Below, piece after piece: positions 9,154 to 17,993 of a stretch of 64,000 nucleotides of DNA. The notes below the pieces were generated by a model. The model was not told the DNA's origin and searched no databases. It was given only the letters and a program-made list of their open reading frames with translations. The stretch is from positions 1 through 64,000 of the forward strand of contig NZ_FMZA01000008.1 of NCBI RefSeq assembly GCF_900102685.1, read 5' to 3'. How positions within the stretch are numbered: position 1 is the stretch's first letter; every line of letters starts with the position of its first letter. The stretch is from Melghirimyces thermohalophilus (GTDB lineage: Bacteria; Bacillota; Bacilli; Thermoactinomycetales; DSM-45169). A program made the position numbers and the translations under genes.

Positions 9154-9174
9154 ATGTTAACCAAAAACAAATGA

Positions 9175-9204
9175 TTGATGTCAAAAGGTTTACCGTGGTA
9201 TAAT
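9175..9204 (+). promoter_or_regulatory. sigma-A promoter of the CarD-family gene
   Basis: TTGATG (9175-9180), 18-bp spacer, TATAAT (9199-9204). It lies about 75 bp before the start codon, after the bkd terminator. Confidence 0.65.
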
Positions 9205-9277
9205 ATTAAATTTTAATTAACAAATCCTCTGTCTTATGATATCCTTGAGATAGGATCTTGGATGGGGGTGGAATCTT

Positions 9278-9760
9278 TTGTTCCAGGTGGGGGATAAAAT
9301 TATGTATCCGCTGTTCGGTGCGGGGGTGATCAAAGATATTGAGGAAAAAGAGGTGCTAGGCGAGGAACAACTGTACTGCGTTTTAAACATGCTCCTCGGA
9401 GAGATGAACATGATGATTCCGGTCAACCAAATGGAAAAGCGGGGCATTCGTAAAGTTGTGGACGTAGCGACTATGGAGTCGGCTTTGCAGCACCTTTACG
9501 AAGGAGAATCCGATCTAACGATTCCCTGGAACCAACGTTATCGGATCAATATGGATAAAATGAAATCGGGAGATCTTTATCAAGAAACAGAAGTCATTCG
9601 GGATCTAACTCGTATCAGTAAGAGCCGATCGCTGGGAACCGGCGAGAAAAAAATGTTGGATGACGCAACGAAGATTTTGATCAGTGAACTGGCGCTGGTG
9701 AAGGGGATCGAACAGGAACAGGCCGCTGATTTGTTCCAGGATGTTGTTCTTCAAGGGTAA
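9278..9760 (+). CDS. CarD/CdnL-family transcription regulator
   Basis: Protein of 160 residues. The N-terminal 60 residues (FQVGDKIMYPLFGAGVI) form a Tudor-like RNA polymerase interaction domain of the CarD/CdnL/TRCF family; the rest is a helical domain that in family members contacts promoter DNA near the -10 element. Such proteins bind the polymerase beta subunit and stabilise open complexes, notably at rRNA promoters. The start is TTG at 9278 with GGGGGTGG upstream. It has its own promoter and weak terminator, so it is monocistronic. Its targets are not shown by the sequence. Confidence 0.88.
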   Translation: MFQVGDKIMYPLFGAGVIKDIEEKEVLGEEQLYCVLNMLLGEMNMMIPVNQMEKRGIRKVVDVATMESALQHLYEGESDLTIPWNQRYRINMDKMKSGDLYQETEVIRDLTRISKSRSLGTGEKKMLDDATKILISELALVKGIEQEQAADLFQDVVLQG

Positions 9761-9813
9761 AGTTGAGAGCATTCTGTGTTGTCCGTCAAGTTTATATAGA
9801 CGAGGTGAAACGA

Positions 9814-9835
9814 AGCCCGCTAGGGCCGGCTTTTT
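9814..9835 (+). terminator. weak terminator after the CarD gene
   Basis: AGCC/GGCT ends around a short GC-rich hairpin, followed by TTTTT. The stem is short or imperfect. The stretch from here to 9980 has no recognisable gene. Confidence 0.45.
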
Positions 9836-9980
9836 ATTATGCGAAGGTGATTTGATGATGAGAGGTACTGGCACGGGCGATCATTAATGCTCGGAGGATG
9901 GATGACCACGAATTTGAGGAAGTACCGGGGGTCATTGTCTCAATGGATGCCGGCAGGCGGGGAAAGGAGTCTCTTCCTCG

Positions 9981-10024
9981 CCAAAAAGAGCGGCTGACCT
10001 TACACGGTCAGCCGCTCTTTTTGG
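9981..10024. terminator. long bidirectional terminator
   Basis: Perfect 19-bp stem (9981-9999 with 10006-10024, 6-nt loop) with AAAAA and TTTTT arms. It separates rightward transcription from the leftward small gene at 10031-10201, whose stop codon is 7 bp away. Confidence 0.9.
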
Positions 10025-10030
10025 CTTGGT

Positions 10031-10201
10031 TCACTGAATTCCTACGATTTCATCATAAACTGCCAGCAGGGTGATGCCGATAGTGGCTACAGTGAACAGA
10101 CCGCCGATCAAAAAGCCCGGTTTGTTCCCTGTCCGCCGGTTTTTCAGGGTGCCCATGACAGCGAGTATGCTGATGAAAATCAGAATAACCGTCATATACA
10201 T
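10031..10201 (-). CDS. small membrane protein, DUF2759-like
   Basis: 56 residues from an ATG at 10201; a second ATG at 10195 is possible. Two hydrophobic helices are seen, residues 3-17 (VILIFISILAVMG) and about 31-48, joined by a basic loop KNRRTGNK. This two-helix layout resembles the short DUF2759 membrane proteins of Bacillales, but the match is from memory and not firm. The ribosome site GGGTGAAAG is weak. TTGTTC-N18-TATAAA lies upstream as a possible promoter, and a very strong terminator follows. No function is known. Confidence 0.6.
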   Translation of the reverse strand: MYMTVILIFISILAVMGTLKNRRTGNKPGFLIGGLFTVATIGITLLAVYDEIVGIQ

Positions 10202-10361
10202 TTTGAACTTTCACCCGCTTTCACATTCTACTTTATAATTGCGATTTTCCCGAGGGAACAAAGGATAGTTTTCCCCGTATAGGGTATCCGTTCTCCTTAT
10301 TCAGTATACTTCCGACCCTGTGGATCGGCAAGTCTCTTCGGCGTACCGGTACTATCTGCTT

Positions 10362-10460
10362 TTAAAAGAAGGTGATCAGCGTACCGGTGATCAACGTGGT
10401 TACAACCATCGCAATAATAATGACATAGACGATCATTCGAATCCAAGTTGGCTGCATCAT
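10362..10460 (-). CDS. prli42: Prli42-like stressosome-associated membrane peptide
   Basis: Only 32 residues: a short N-terminus (MMQPTWIRM), one hydrophobic helix (VYVIIIAMVVTTLITGTLI) and FF at the end. This matches the Prli42 family, about 30-residue single-span proteins that in Listeria anchor the stressosome to the membrane and relay oxidative stress. AGAGGTG is correctly spaced before the ATG pair (10460 or 10457), and a good promoter lies upstream. No stressosome (rsbR/S/T) genes are in this window, so the partner is not shown. It is too short for routine gene callers. Confidence 0.78.
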   Translation of the reverse strand: MMQPTWIRMIVYVIIIAMVVTTLITGTLITFF

Positions 10461-10479
10461 CGTTCACCTCTAGTTCGTT

Positions 10480-10509
10480 ATTTTATCCAAGATCGATATG
10501 GGTTGTCCA
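10480..10509 (-). promoter_or_regulatory. sigma-A promoter of prli42
   Basis: On the minus strand TGGACA (10509-10504), 18-bp spacer, TAAAAT (10485-10480), about 20 bp before the start codon. Confidence 0.6.
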
Positions 10510-10615
10510 TATTTACTCTTCTTAGAAGGGAGAAGCCCGCAAAATCTTATTATTTTTGTTATATTAAGAAGTGACAGCGTTTACTTTGAGTTGGACCGGA
10601 CAGGAGGGAGACCGA

Positions 10616-12265
10616 ATGACAGTGAAAACCTTTGACGAGATGTACCGAGAATGGGAAGAGAACACGCGGCAGCTTCTCAAGAAATATCCGGAACAGCGGG
10701 AGCGGTTTGAAACGCTGTCTGGGATTGAGGTTGACCGGCTTTACACATCGCAGAGTGAGGATGATGTGGAAAAAATCGGATTTCCCGGGCAATACCCCTA
10801 TACCCGGGGCATCCGTCCCACCATGTATCGTTCCCGTAACTGGACCATGCGGCAATATGCGGGTTTTGGATCGGCTACGGAGACAAATAAACGGTTTCGT
10901 TATCTGCTGGACCAGGGGCAGACCGGCCTTTCCGTCGCCTTTGATCTCCCGACCCAGATCGGATATGACTCCGACGATCCGATGGCGGCGGGCGAAGTGG
11001 GGAAAGTGGGGGTGGCAATCGATTCCCTAGCCGATATGGAGCGGCTGTTGGACGGGATTCCCCTGGATCGTGTCAGTACCTCGATGACTATTAACGCCCC
11101 CGCCTCGGTCCTGCTGGCAATGTATATCGCGGTAGGGGAGAAGCAGGGGGTGCCGGCGGATCAGTTAACTGGAACGATTCAAAATGATATCCTGAAGGAG
11201 TATATCGCACGTGGAACTTATATTTTCCCACCTCAGTCGTCGATGCGGCTGATCACCGACATTTTTGCCTATTGTGCTGAGCGGGTGCCCAAGTGGAACA
11301 CGATCAGCATCAGCGGCTATCATATCCGGGAAGCTGGCTCCACCGCCGTGCAGGAAGTCGCCTTTACTCTGGCCGACGGCATCGCTTATGTCAAAGCCGC
11401 CATTGAAGCGGGGTTGGAAGTGGATCAGTTTGCCCCTCGGCTCTCCTTTTTCTTTAACGCTCACAATCATTTTTTTGAAGAGGTGGCCAAATTTCGAGCG
11501 GCTCGCCGGCTGTGGGCCAAGATCATGAAGGAACGGTTTGGTGCAGAAAATCCCCGCTCATTACAGCTTCGTTTCCACACCCAGACCGGCGGCTCCACAC
11601 TGACCGCTCAACAACCGGAAAATAATGTGGTCCGGGTGACCTTGCAGGCGTTGTCGGCAGTGCTGGGGGGAACGCAAAGCTTGCATACCAATGCGCGGGA
11701 TGAAGCCCTGGCTTTGCCGACGGAGGAGTCGGCTCGGGTGGCACTACGTACGCAACAGATTATCGCCTATGAAAGCGGTGTCACCCATACTGTTGATCCT
11801 TTGGGGGGATCCTGGTATGTGGAGGCCTTGACTGATGAGATTGAACAACAAGCGCTCAACTATATCGATCGGATCGAAGAGATGGGCGGAGCAGTGTCAG
11901 CTGTGGAGCAAGGTTATATGCAACGGGAGATACACCGGGCCGCCCTGGAAACCCAACGGAAGATTGAGTCAGGAGAAGAAGTACTCGTCGGGGTCAACCG
12001 CTTCCGTTTGGAAAATGAGCAGCAGCCAGAATTGTATCAGGTAGATCCGCAGCTCTCCCGGGAGCAGGTGAACCGTTTGCAAGCGCTTAGAGAAAAGCGG
12101 AACGGTGAGGAGGTAAAGCGGCGGCTGGCAGCGCTGAAGCGGGGAGCGGAAGGAAAAGCCAATTTGATGCCCCTGATCCTGGATGCTGTTCGGTCTTATG
12201 CCACTGTTGGCGAAATCTGTCATGCCTTGCGGGATGTTTTTGGAGAATATCAACCCAGCGTATAA
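10616..12265 (+). CDS. methylmalonyl-CoA mutase, catalytic (large) subunit
   Basis: TIM-barrel subunit (549 residues) that isomerises methylmalonyl-CoA and succinyl-CoA with a separate cobalamin-binding subunit encoded next. Substrate-binding residues of true methylmalonyl-CoA mutase are kept: Tyr81 in TMRQYAGF, Arg199 in [11 protein letters not shown], and His236 in SISGYH. In isobutyryl-CoA mutases the Tyr and Arg are usually Phe and Gln, so that activity is less likely. The ATG at 10616 follows AGGAGGG. The B12 domain is absent here, so this is a split enzyme. No MeaB-type GTPase chaperone gene is nearby. Confidence 0.92.
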   Translation: MTVKTFDEMYREWEENTRQLLKKYPEQRERFETLSGIEVDRLYTSQSEDDVEKIGFPGQYPYTRGIRPTMYRSRNWTMRQYAGFGSATETNKRFRYLLDQGQTGLSVAFDLPTQIGYDSDDPMAAGEVGKVGVAIDSLADMERLLDGIPLDRVSTSMTINAPASVLLAMYIAVGEKQGVPADQLTGTIQNDILKEYIARGTYIFPPQSSMRLITDIFAYCAERVPKWNTISISGYHIREAGSTAVQEVAFTLADGIAYVKAAIEAGLEVDQFAPRLSFFFNAHNHFFEEVAKFRAARRLWAKIMKERFGAENPRSLQLRFHTQTGGSTLTAQQPENNVVRVTLQALSAVLGGTQSLHTNARDEALALPTEESARVALRTQQIIAYESGVTHTVDPLGGSWYVEALTDEIEQQALNYIDRIEEMGGAVSAVEQGYMQREIHRAALETQRKIESGEEVLVGVNRFRLENEQQPELYQVDPQLSREQVNRLQALREKRNGEEVKRRLAALKRGAEGKANLMPLILDAVRSYATVGEICHALRDVFGEYQPSV

Positions 12266-12277
12266 GGAGTGAATGGT

Positions 12278-12688
12278 ATGGACCGACCCATCCGTGTACT
12301 GGTGGCAAAACCTGGACTCGACGGGCATGATCGGGGGGCCTTGATTATCGCACAGGCCTTGCGGGATGAAGGGATGGAAGTGATCTATACGGGACTGAGG
12401 CAGACACCCGCACAGATCGTAGCGACAGCAATCCAAGAAGATGTGGATGTGATCGGACTTTCCTGCCTGTCTGGTGCACATAATGAACTTTTTCCCCAGG
12501 TTACCCGCTTGTTAAAAGAAGAAGGAGCGGAAGATGTGGTCGTAGTTGGCGGCGGTGTGATTCCACAGACGGATTTTTCTTATCTCAAGGAGCAAGGGAT
12601 TCATAAGATTTTTACCTCTGGCACCTCCACCCAGGAAACGGCGGATTTTATTCGCTCGGCGGTGAAAGAAAGGAAGGGTGCTAAATGA
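12278..12688 (+). CDS. methylmalonyl-CoA mutase, cobalamin-binding (small) subunit
   Basis: B12-binding domain protein of 136 residues. [10 protein letters not shown] contains the Asp-x-His-x-x-Gly signature, with His17 as lower axial cobalt ligand; [10 protein letters not shown] and VVGGGVIP are the later cofactor-binding loops. It completes the split mutase. The ATG at 12278 is chosen over GTG 12269 because AAGGAG is then 8 nt away. It starts 12 bp after the large subunit and its stop overlaps the epimerase start (ATGA). Confidence 0.92.
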   Translation: MDRPIRVLVAKPGLDGHDRGALIIAQALRDEGMEVIYTGLRQTPAQIVATAIQEDVDVIGLSCLSGAHNELFPQVTRLLKEEGAEDVVVVGGGVIPQTDFSYLKEQGIHKIFTSGTSTQETADFIRSAVKERKGAK

Positions 12689-13110
12689 GCGAGGGTGTGA
12701 TCACGCCTCAGCGCATCGATCATTTGGGTATCGCCGTAGCCAGTTTAGATCAAGCGATTCCTTTTTATCGGGACCTGTTGGGATTGGCGTATCTAGGGCA
12801 GGAGGAGGTGGACAGCGAACAGGTACGCGTCGCCTTTTTCCGCTTGGGTGAAGTGAAGGTGGAGCTGTTGGAACCCTTGTCCTCCAACAGTCCCATCGCC
12901 CGGTTTATCGAAAAGAAGGGTGAAGGGATTCATCACGTGGCCCTTAAGGTAGAGGGGATCGAAAATGAACTGCAACAACTGTCCAAGGCCGGGATTCGTC
13001 TGATCAACCAAAAACCGAAGTCAGGCGCCAATGGGGCGAAGGTGGCTTTTATTCATCCGAAATCCACCCTGGGTGTCCTGTATGAACTAGTTGAACCTCA
13101 ATTCAAATGA
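12685..13110 (+). CDS. mce: methylmalonyl-CoA epimerase
   Basis: VOC/glyoxalase-fold metalloenzyme, 141 residues, that interconverts the (S) and (R) forms of methylmalonyl-CoA. [13 protein letters not shown] starts the first module (metal ligand His13); [10 protein letters not shown] starts the second. It overlaps the stop of the B12 subunit by 4 bp, showing translational coupling. It links the carboxyltransferase product to the mutase substrate. Confidence 0.93.
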   Translation: MSEGVITPQRIDHLGIAVASLDQAIPFYRDLLGLAYLGQEEVDSEQVRVAFFRLGEVKVELLEPLSSNSPIARFIEKKGEGIHHVALKVEGIENELQQLSKAGIRLINQKPKSGANGAKVAFIHPKSTLGVLYELVEPQFK

Positions 13111-13144
13111 TCCAAAATAGGTTTGTACGGAGGGCTTCATCATC

Positions 13145-14674
13145 ATGTACAAAAAAATCGATGAGCTGGCTGATCGTCGCCGTCGGGTGGAACTGGGCGG
13201 CGGTGATAAGAAAATACGTTCACAGCACGATAAGGGCAAACTGACTGCCAGGGAGCGGATTGACCTCCTGTTGGATGAGGATACCTTTGTGGAGCTCAAT
13301 CCCTTTGTGGAAAATACGGCGGCGGATTTTGGCGAGGCCCCTGGGGAAGGGGTGGTGACGGGATACGGCAAAATCCACGGCCGGGCGGTGTATGTGTTCG
13401 CCCAGGACTTCACGGTGTTTGGTGGTGCGCTGGGTGAAATGCATGCGCTGAAAATTGCACGCCTGATGGATCTTGCGGCCAAAAACGGCGCGCCGATCAT
13501 CGGTCTCAATGACTCCGGCGGGGCGAGGATTCAAGAGGGAGTGATCTCCCTTGACGGGTATGGCCACATTTTTTATCGAAATTCCATCTATTCCGGTGTG
13601 ATCCCGCAGATCTCTGTGATCATGGGCCCCTGTGCCGGCGGTGCCGTTTATTCGCCGGCGATTACCGACTTTGTATTTATGGTGGAAAAGACCAGCCAGA
13701 TGTTTATCACCGGTCCCAAGGTGATTAAAACGGTTACCGGGGAACAGATCTCCACAGAGGATCTCGGCGGGGCTGGGGTCCACTCCAGCGTCAGCGGCAA
13801 TGCCCACTTTACCTCCCCATCGGAACCGGAAGTGCTGGATGAGGTGCGGCGGCTGCTTAGTTTTCTGCCGCAAAATAACGTGGAAGATCCGCCGCGCGTC
13901 TATGAAAAAGCTGACGATGGTTGGGTGGATGATATGATCGAAGTAGTTCCCGCGGAGGGAACCAAGGTATATGACGTGCGGCAGGTGATTGAACGCGTCG
14001 TCGATCGTGGTGACTTTATGGAGGTCCAGCAGAACTTTGCCAAAAATATCGTCGTCGGTTTCGGCCGGATTGACGGCCAGACCGTGGGAGTAGCCGCCAA
14101 TCAGCCGAAGGTGATGGCTGGGGGATTGGACATCGATTCCTCCGATAAATTGAGCCGTTTTATTCGGTTTTGTGACAGTTTTAATATTCCGCTGATCACC
14201 TTTGTAGATGTGACCGGGTTTTTCCCGGGGGTCAATCAGGAACACCGAGGGATTATCCGTCATGGAGCGAAAATCTTGTATGCTTATTCCGAGGCGACGG
14301 TTCCCAAAATCTCGGTCATCACCCGCAAAGCATACGGAGGCGCATACGTGGCCCTGAACAGTAAAGCGATCGGAGCCGACATGGTGTATGCGTGGCCGGG
14401 AGCCGAGGTGGCAGTGATGGGGCCGGAAGGGGCGGCCAATATCATTTATAGCCGGGAGATCGCTAACAGCCCCGATCCCCAGGCAACCCGGACGGAAAAA
14501 ATCGAGGAGTATCGGGAGAAGTTTGCCAATCCCTATGTGGCGGCTTCCAAAGGGATGGTGGATGACGTGATCGATCCGCGGGAGACGAGGCTCAAATTGA
14601 AACAATCCCTGGAGATGTTAAAAGGAAAGCGGGAACACCGTCCCTCAAAAAAACACGGGAACATTCCGCTGTAG
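13145..14674 (+). CDS. mmdA: acyl-CoA carboxyltransferase (propionyl/methylmalonyl-CoA type)
   Basis: Carboxyltransferase of 509 residues with the two crotonase-like halves of the PccB/MmdA family; GGARIQEGV and GPCAGGAVYSPA form the first CoA/oxyanion site and GGAYVALNSK the second. It would carboxylate propionyl-CoA with biotin carboxylase and carrier subunits, or run as a decarboxylase. Neither the biotin carboxylase nor the carrier protein is encoded in the window, so partners must lie elsewhere. In Bacillus the related yqjD also precedes a tripeptidase gene. The ATG at 13145 follows GGAGGG. Confidence 0.9.
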   Translation: MYKKIDELADRRRRVELGGGDKKIRSQHDKGKLTARERIDLLLDEDTFVELNPFVENTAADFGEAPGEGVVTGYGKIHGRAVYVFAQDFTVFGGALGEMHALKIARLMDLAAKNGAPIIGLNDSGGARIQEGVISLDGYGHIFYRNSIYSGVIPQISVIMGPCAGGAVYSPAITDFVFMVEKTSQMFITGPKVIKTVTGEQISTEDLGGAGVHSSVSGNAHFTSPSEPEVLDEVRRLLSFLPQNNVEDPPRVYEKADDGWVDDMIEVVPAEGTKVYDVRQVIERVVDRGDFMEVQQNFAKNIVVGFGRIDGQTVGVAANQPKVMAGGLDIDSSDKLSRFIRFCDSFNIPLITFVDVTGFFPGVNQEHRGIIRHGAKILYAYSEATVPKISVITRKAYGGAYVALNSKAIGADMVYAWPGAEVAVMGPEGAANIIYSREIANSPDPQATRTEKIEEYREKFANPYVAASKGMVDDVIDPRETRLKLKQSLEMLKGKREHRPSKKHGNIPL

Positions 14675-14996
14675 GGAGGGGCGCAGATGGACAAAACGCG
14701 TCCGATCATGGTTCAATGGATTCAGGGTTTACGGCGGGAGCGTCCCCCTCACAGGGTGTCAGGACGGCTTCCACAAGCGATGGTGTTGAAACCACAGTGC
14801 AAATTGCGGATGCTGCGGGCGTGCCAAGCCCGCTTTATCCGGGGCCCTCAGGACCGTTCCCCTTGGCGGGAAGCTGGCAGGAGGTACTTAATCGGCAATT
14901 TGCAGGAAACGGATCGACCATGCTGGAATGACCGGATGACCATGATGAGGACCTCCCCAGACCGCTCAGGAACTTGTAACCGCTGGAGGAATGGTG
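14675..14996 (+). other. gap after mmdA with two competing short frames
   Basis: An ATG at 14687 has a good GGAGGGG before it and an open frame to 15007, but that frame is rich in Arg and looks non-coding. A second frame from ATG 14716 to 14931 (71 residues, with VETTVQIADAAGVPSPLYPG) has natural coding composition but no ribosome site. One frameshift between about 14690 and 14716 would join the good start to the good frame. No family is recognised. It could be a small lineage-specific gene, a frameshifted remnant, or chance. Confidence 0.35.
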
Positions 14997-16115
14997 ATGA
15001 TCGATAAAAAACGGCTGTTGGATGAATTTCTGGAGTTGGTTAAGACAGATAGTCCAACTGGGGAAGAACGGAACATCTGTGATCTGTTGACAAAAAAATT
15101 GGTCGACCTCGGTTTTCAGGTGACGGAAGATCAAACGGCCGAAACAACGGGCCATCAAGCGGGCAATCTGATCGCTTATTTGGAAGGAACGAAGCCCGAG
15201 GCGCCCACCATCTACTTCACCAGTCACATGGATACAGTGGCTCCGGGCAACGGGGTTCGCCCTCGGGTGGAAGATGGTTGGGTAGTGACCGACGGAACGA
15301 CGGTACTGGGCGCCGATGACAAAGCCGGTTTGGCTGCCCTGCTGGAAGGGATTCGATCCCTCAGGGAAAAAGGGATGCCCCATGGACCGATCCAGCTGAT
15401 CATTACAGCTGGTGAGGAGTCGGGCTTGGTTGGATCCAAGTCCCTCGATCCCGAAGTGCTGAAAGCGGATTTCGGCTTTGCCCTCGATTCCAATGGCCCG
15501 GTAGGGGATATCATTACCGAAGCCCCTTCCCAGGTAAGGCTGGATGTGCGCATCGAAGGGAAAGCGGCCCACGCGGGTGTGAACCCGGAAGACGGCATCA
15601 GCGCTATCCAGGTGGCCAGCCGGGCCATCTCCAAGATGCCTCTGGGTCGGATCGATGAAGAGACCACCGCCAACATCGGGAAATTTCAGGGTGGCTCCGC
15701 CTCCAATGTGATCCCCCAAGTGGTTGAGATCTTAGCGGAAGCCCGCAGCCGGGATGAGGCGAAATTGAAAGCCCAGGTGGACAAAATGGTCCAAGGTTTT
15801 AAAGAAGCGGCCCAGGAGCTGGGGGCTACGGCGGAAGTGGAAGTGACCACGATGTATCCCTCCTACAAATACGGTGAATCCGATGCGGTTGTACAAACGG
15901 CGTTAGCCGCGGTGAAAAAAGTGGGCCGCACACCGAATTTGCTGGCCAGCGGTGGCGGCAGCGATGCCAATGTGATCGCCGGTCACGGCATTCCCACCGT
16001 CAACCTGGGGATCGGTTATGAGGAGATCCACACCACCCAGGAGCGGATGCCGATTGAAGAGCTGAACAAAGCGGCGGAATTGGTGATTGCCCTGATCGAG
16101 GAGAGCCAAAAGTAA
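14997..16115 (+). CDS. yqjE: M20 tripeptidase (YqjE/PepT-like)
   Basis: Zinc aminotripeptidase-like protein, 372 residues. Metal ligands and motifs of the M20 clan are present: SHMDTV near residue 77, GADDKAGLA, and GEESGLVGSK with the catalytic Glu, plus a C-terminal GGGSDANV and TVNLGIGYEEIHT with the last His. The ATG at 14997 is 6 nt after GGAGGA; the ATG at 14991 is too close. It probably cleaves short peptides in the cytosol. It ends at a terminator, so it may be read together with mmdA as in Bacillus. Confidence 0.88.
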   Translation: MIDKKRLLDEFLELVKTDSPTGEERNICDLLTKKLVDLGFQVTEDQTAETTGHQAGNLIAYLEGTKPEAPTIYFTSHMDTVAPGNGVRPRVEDGWVVTDGTTVLGADDKAGLAALLEGIRSLREKGMPHGPIQLIITAGEESGLVGSKSLDPEVLKADFGFALDSNGPVGDIITEAPSQVRLDVRIEGKAAHAGVNPEDGISAIQVASRAISKMPLGRIDEETTANIGKFQGGSASNVIPQVVEILAEARSRDEAKLKAQVDKMVQGFKEAAQELGATAEVEVTTMYPSYKYGESDAVVQTALAAVKKVGRTPNLLASGGGSDANVIAGHGIPTVNLGIGYEEIHTTQERMPIEELNKAAELVIALIEESQK

Positions 16116-16130
16116 TCGATAGACGCATCA

Positions 16131-16166
16131 AACCCACGGACCTAGACGAGATCCCGTGGGTTTTTT
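16131..16166 (+). terminator. terminator after the tripeptidase gene
   Basis: Nine-bp stem AACCCACGG/CCGTGGGTT (16131-16139 with 16154-16162) and T6. Confidence 0.88.
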
Positions 16167-16184
16167 ATTTAGGAGGTGTGTATA

Positions 16185-16724
16185 TTGGCTGTGATCGATT
16201 CTTACACTGTCTCCTTGGCAAACCGTTCCATCGTCACCATCCGCAGTGCCGAGGAAAAAGATGCCGCACCGTTGTTGGAGCTGACGGCCGAAGGCCGCTT
16301 TCAATTGACGGCGATCGATGAATTTCAAATTACCCTGGAGGAAGAGAAAACATGGATCCGTTACATGGCTGGGGAATCGAACAGTTTGATCCTCGTGGCC
16401 GATGTTGGAGGGGAGATCATTGGGATGCTGGATGTTCACGGAGGGAAAAAGAAGCGCCTTCGTCACACCGGCACCTTTGGAATGAGCGTACGGAAGGATT
16501 GGAGAGGACAGGGTGTCGGGAGTCTCTTATTCAATCAGTTGATCAACTGGGCAGCCCTCCACCCTGAGCTTGAAAAACTTTGTCTGGAGGTACTGGCAGC
16601 CAACCACAGGGCGATCCGGTTGTACCGGAAGGTGGGTTTTAGCGAAGAGGGGCGCCTGTTGAAACAGGTGCGACGGGAAGATGGGAGCTACACGGATCTG
16701 ATTCAGATGGGCCGCTTCCTCTAA
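16185..16724 (+). CDS. GNAT-family N-acetyltransferase
   Basis: Acetyl-CoA-dependent acyltransferase of 179 residues. The acetyl-CoA-binding motif A is RKDWRGQGVGSLLF, and the later VLAANHRAIRLYRKVGF is the usual motif B. The pattern resembles RimJ/SpeG-like members, but the substrate cannot be told. TTG at 16185 is chosen because AGGAGGTG stands 6 nt before it; GTG 16191 is an alternative. The gene begins right after a terminator and has no clear promoter of its own. Confidence 0.82.
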   Translation: MAVIDSYTVSLANRSIVTIRSAEEKDAAPLLELTAEGRFQLTAIDEFQITLEEEKTWIRYMAGESNSLILVADVGGEIIGMLDVHGGKKKRLRHTGTFGMSVRKDWRGQGVGSLLFNQLINWAALHPELEKLCLEVLAANHRAIRLYRKVGFSEEGRLLKQVRREDGSYTDLIQMGRFL

Positions 16725-16788
16725 AGTTTTTAGCGAGCATATTTATCTCTCCACCGGCATACCCCCTTTCCGAGAGGAGAAAGGGGGA

Positions 16789-17943
16789 GTGGCGGTGATT
16801 GAGTGGAAACGGGGTACGGTGCTCCAGGTGTTGGAGGAAGGGGAGGGAATTCAATGGCTGGCCATCCGTAGGGAAGGGGATACGAGAGAAGAACGGGCGG
16901 TGCACTATCCTCCGCTGTTTGGCCGTTGCCGGCCGGGGGATTCGGTGTGGCTGAATACGACGGCGGTTCGTCTCGGGCTGGGAACCGGCGGCGTTCATTT
17001 TGTCGCCGGGTTGATCGGACGAAAACCGGAACCGATCCCGGTAGAAGGACACCTGATGAAACTGCGTTATACGCCGTGGCAGGTGGCTGTCGCTACCGGA
17101 GAAGAACAGGGAAGTGTATGGCATGAACAAATGCAAAGGGCGCGCTCTCTGGAGGGGACGCCGGTTCTGATTGGAGAGCTTCACAGCATGCTGCCGGTAG
17201 CAGCAACCGTCTGGCACCATTTGTCCCAAGGGGATCCGGTTCGCGCCGTCTATGTGATGACCGACGGAGGAGCGCTTCCAGCCCCTTTCAGCCGCCACCT
17301 GAGACAGTTGAAAGCCCTCGGATGGCTGAAGGGAACAGTCACCTGCGGTCACGCCTTCGGCGGCGATTTGGAAGCGGTCAACTTGTATTCCGGCCTGCTG
17401 TTGGCACGCTATGCCCTAAAAGCAGACTTGATCTTTGTTTCCATGGGTCCAGGCATAGCTGGAACCGGGACCCCCTACGGTTTTTCCGGGGTGGAACAGG
17501 GGCAAGCGGTCAACGCCGTTCACAGTCTGAACGGGGTAGGGGTAGCGATTCCCCGCATTCAGGGGAAGGATCCCCGTCAGCGTCATCAGGGATTGAGCCA
17601 TCATACCATCACCAATCTCACATCGGTCGCCCTGGCGCCGGCGGTATTACCTGTACCGCGCTCACTGCCCAGTCCGGTTTACAGGCAGCTGGTGGAGGTG
17701 AAGGAAAACAGCCGGGTCAACCACTCCTGGATTCCGGTCACCGTTACCGTGGATGAGATGACCGATTGGTTGGAATTCTATCCGGAAACTCTCCGAAGTA
17801 TGGGAAAGGGCATCAGGGAGGATCCTCTTTATTACCGTACGGTGGCTGGATCGGCCCGGGTCGCCTTTGCGTTGTGGGAGGGAATCCGAGCCGGCCGGAC
17901 AGCCGATGAGGCCGTGGCCCGTCTAACCCGCACAGGTGTGTAG
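16789..17943 (+). CDS. DUF3866 family protein
   Basis: Protein of 384 residues of unknown function, recognised as DUF3866 by its overall sequence (KRGTVLQVLEEGEG, VRLGLGTGGVHF, FVSMGPGIAGTGTPYGF). No signal peptide or membrane segment is evident, so it is probably cytosolic. Gly-rich turns suggest a nucleotide- or cofactor-binding fold, but no catalytic motif is certain. GTG start at 16789 after AAAGGGGG. It lies just before nudF. Confidence 0.75.
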   Translation: MAVIEWKRGTVLQVLEEGEGIQWLAIRREGDTREERAVHYPPLFGRCRPGDSVWLNTTAVRLGLGTGGVHFVAGLIGRKPEPIPVEGHLMKLRYTPWQVAVATGEEQGSVWHEQMQRARSLEGTPVLIGELHSMLPVAATVWHHLSQGDPVRAVYVMTDGGALPAPFSRHLRQLKALGWLKGTVTCGHAFGGDLEAVNLYSGLLLARYALKADLIFVSMGPGIAGTGTPYGFSGVEQGQAVNAVHSLNGVGVAIPRIQGKDPRQRHQGLSHHTITNLTSVALAPAVLPVPRSLPSPVYRQLVEVKENSRVNHSWIPVTVTVDEMTDWLEFYPETLRSMGKGIREDPLYYRTVAGSARVAFALWEGIRAGRTADEAVARLTRTGV

Positions 17944-17993
17944 CCCTTGCGTTCAATTGTATAATAGGAGGCGGGTAAACAAGAGGAGGAATC

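Noticed and set aside
10320-10574. Plus-strand open frame over the prli42 region
   Set aside because: Opposite a better-supported small gene with promoter and ribosome site; composition is not coding-like.
13220-14605. Long open frame (about 460 codons) on the minus strand
   Set aside because: It lies wholly opposite mmdA, has Ile/His/Gly-rich composition typical of antisense frames, and matches no family.
14835-15719. Minus-strand open frame of about 294 codons
   Set aside because: Antisense to the tripeptidase gene; no ribosome site or family match.
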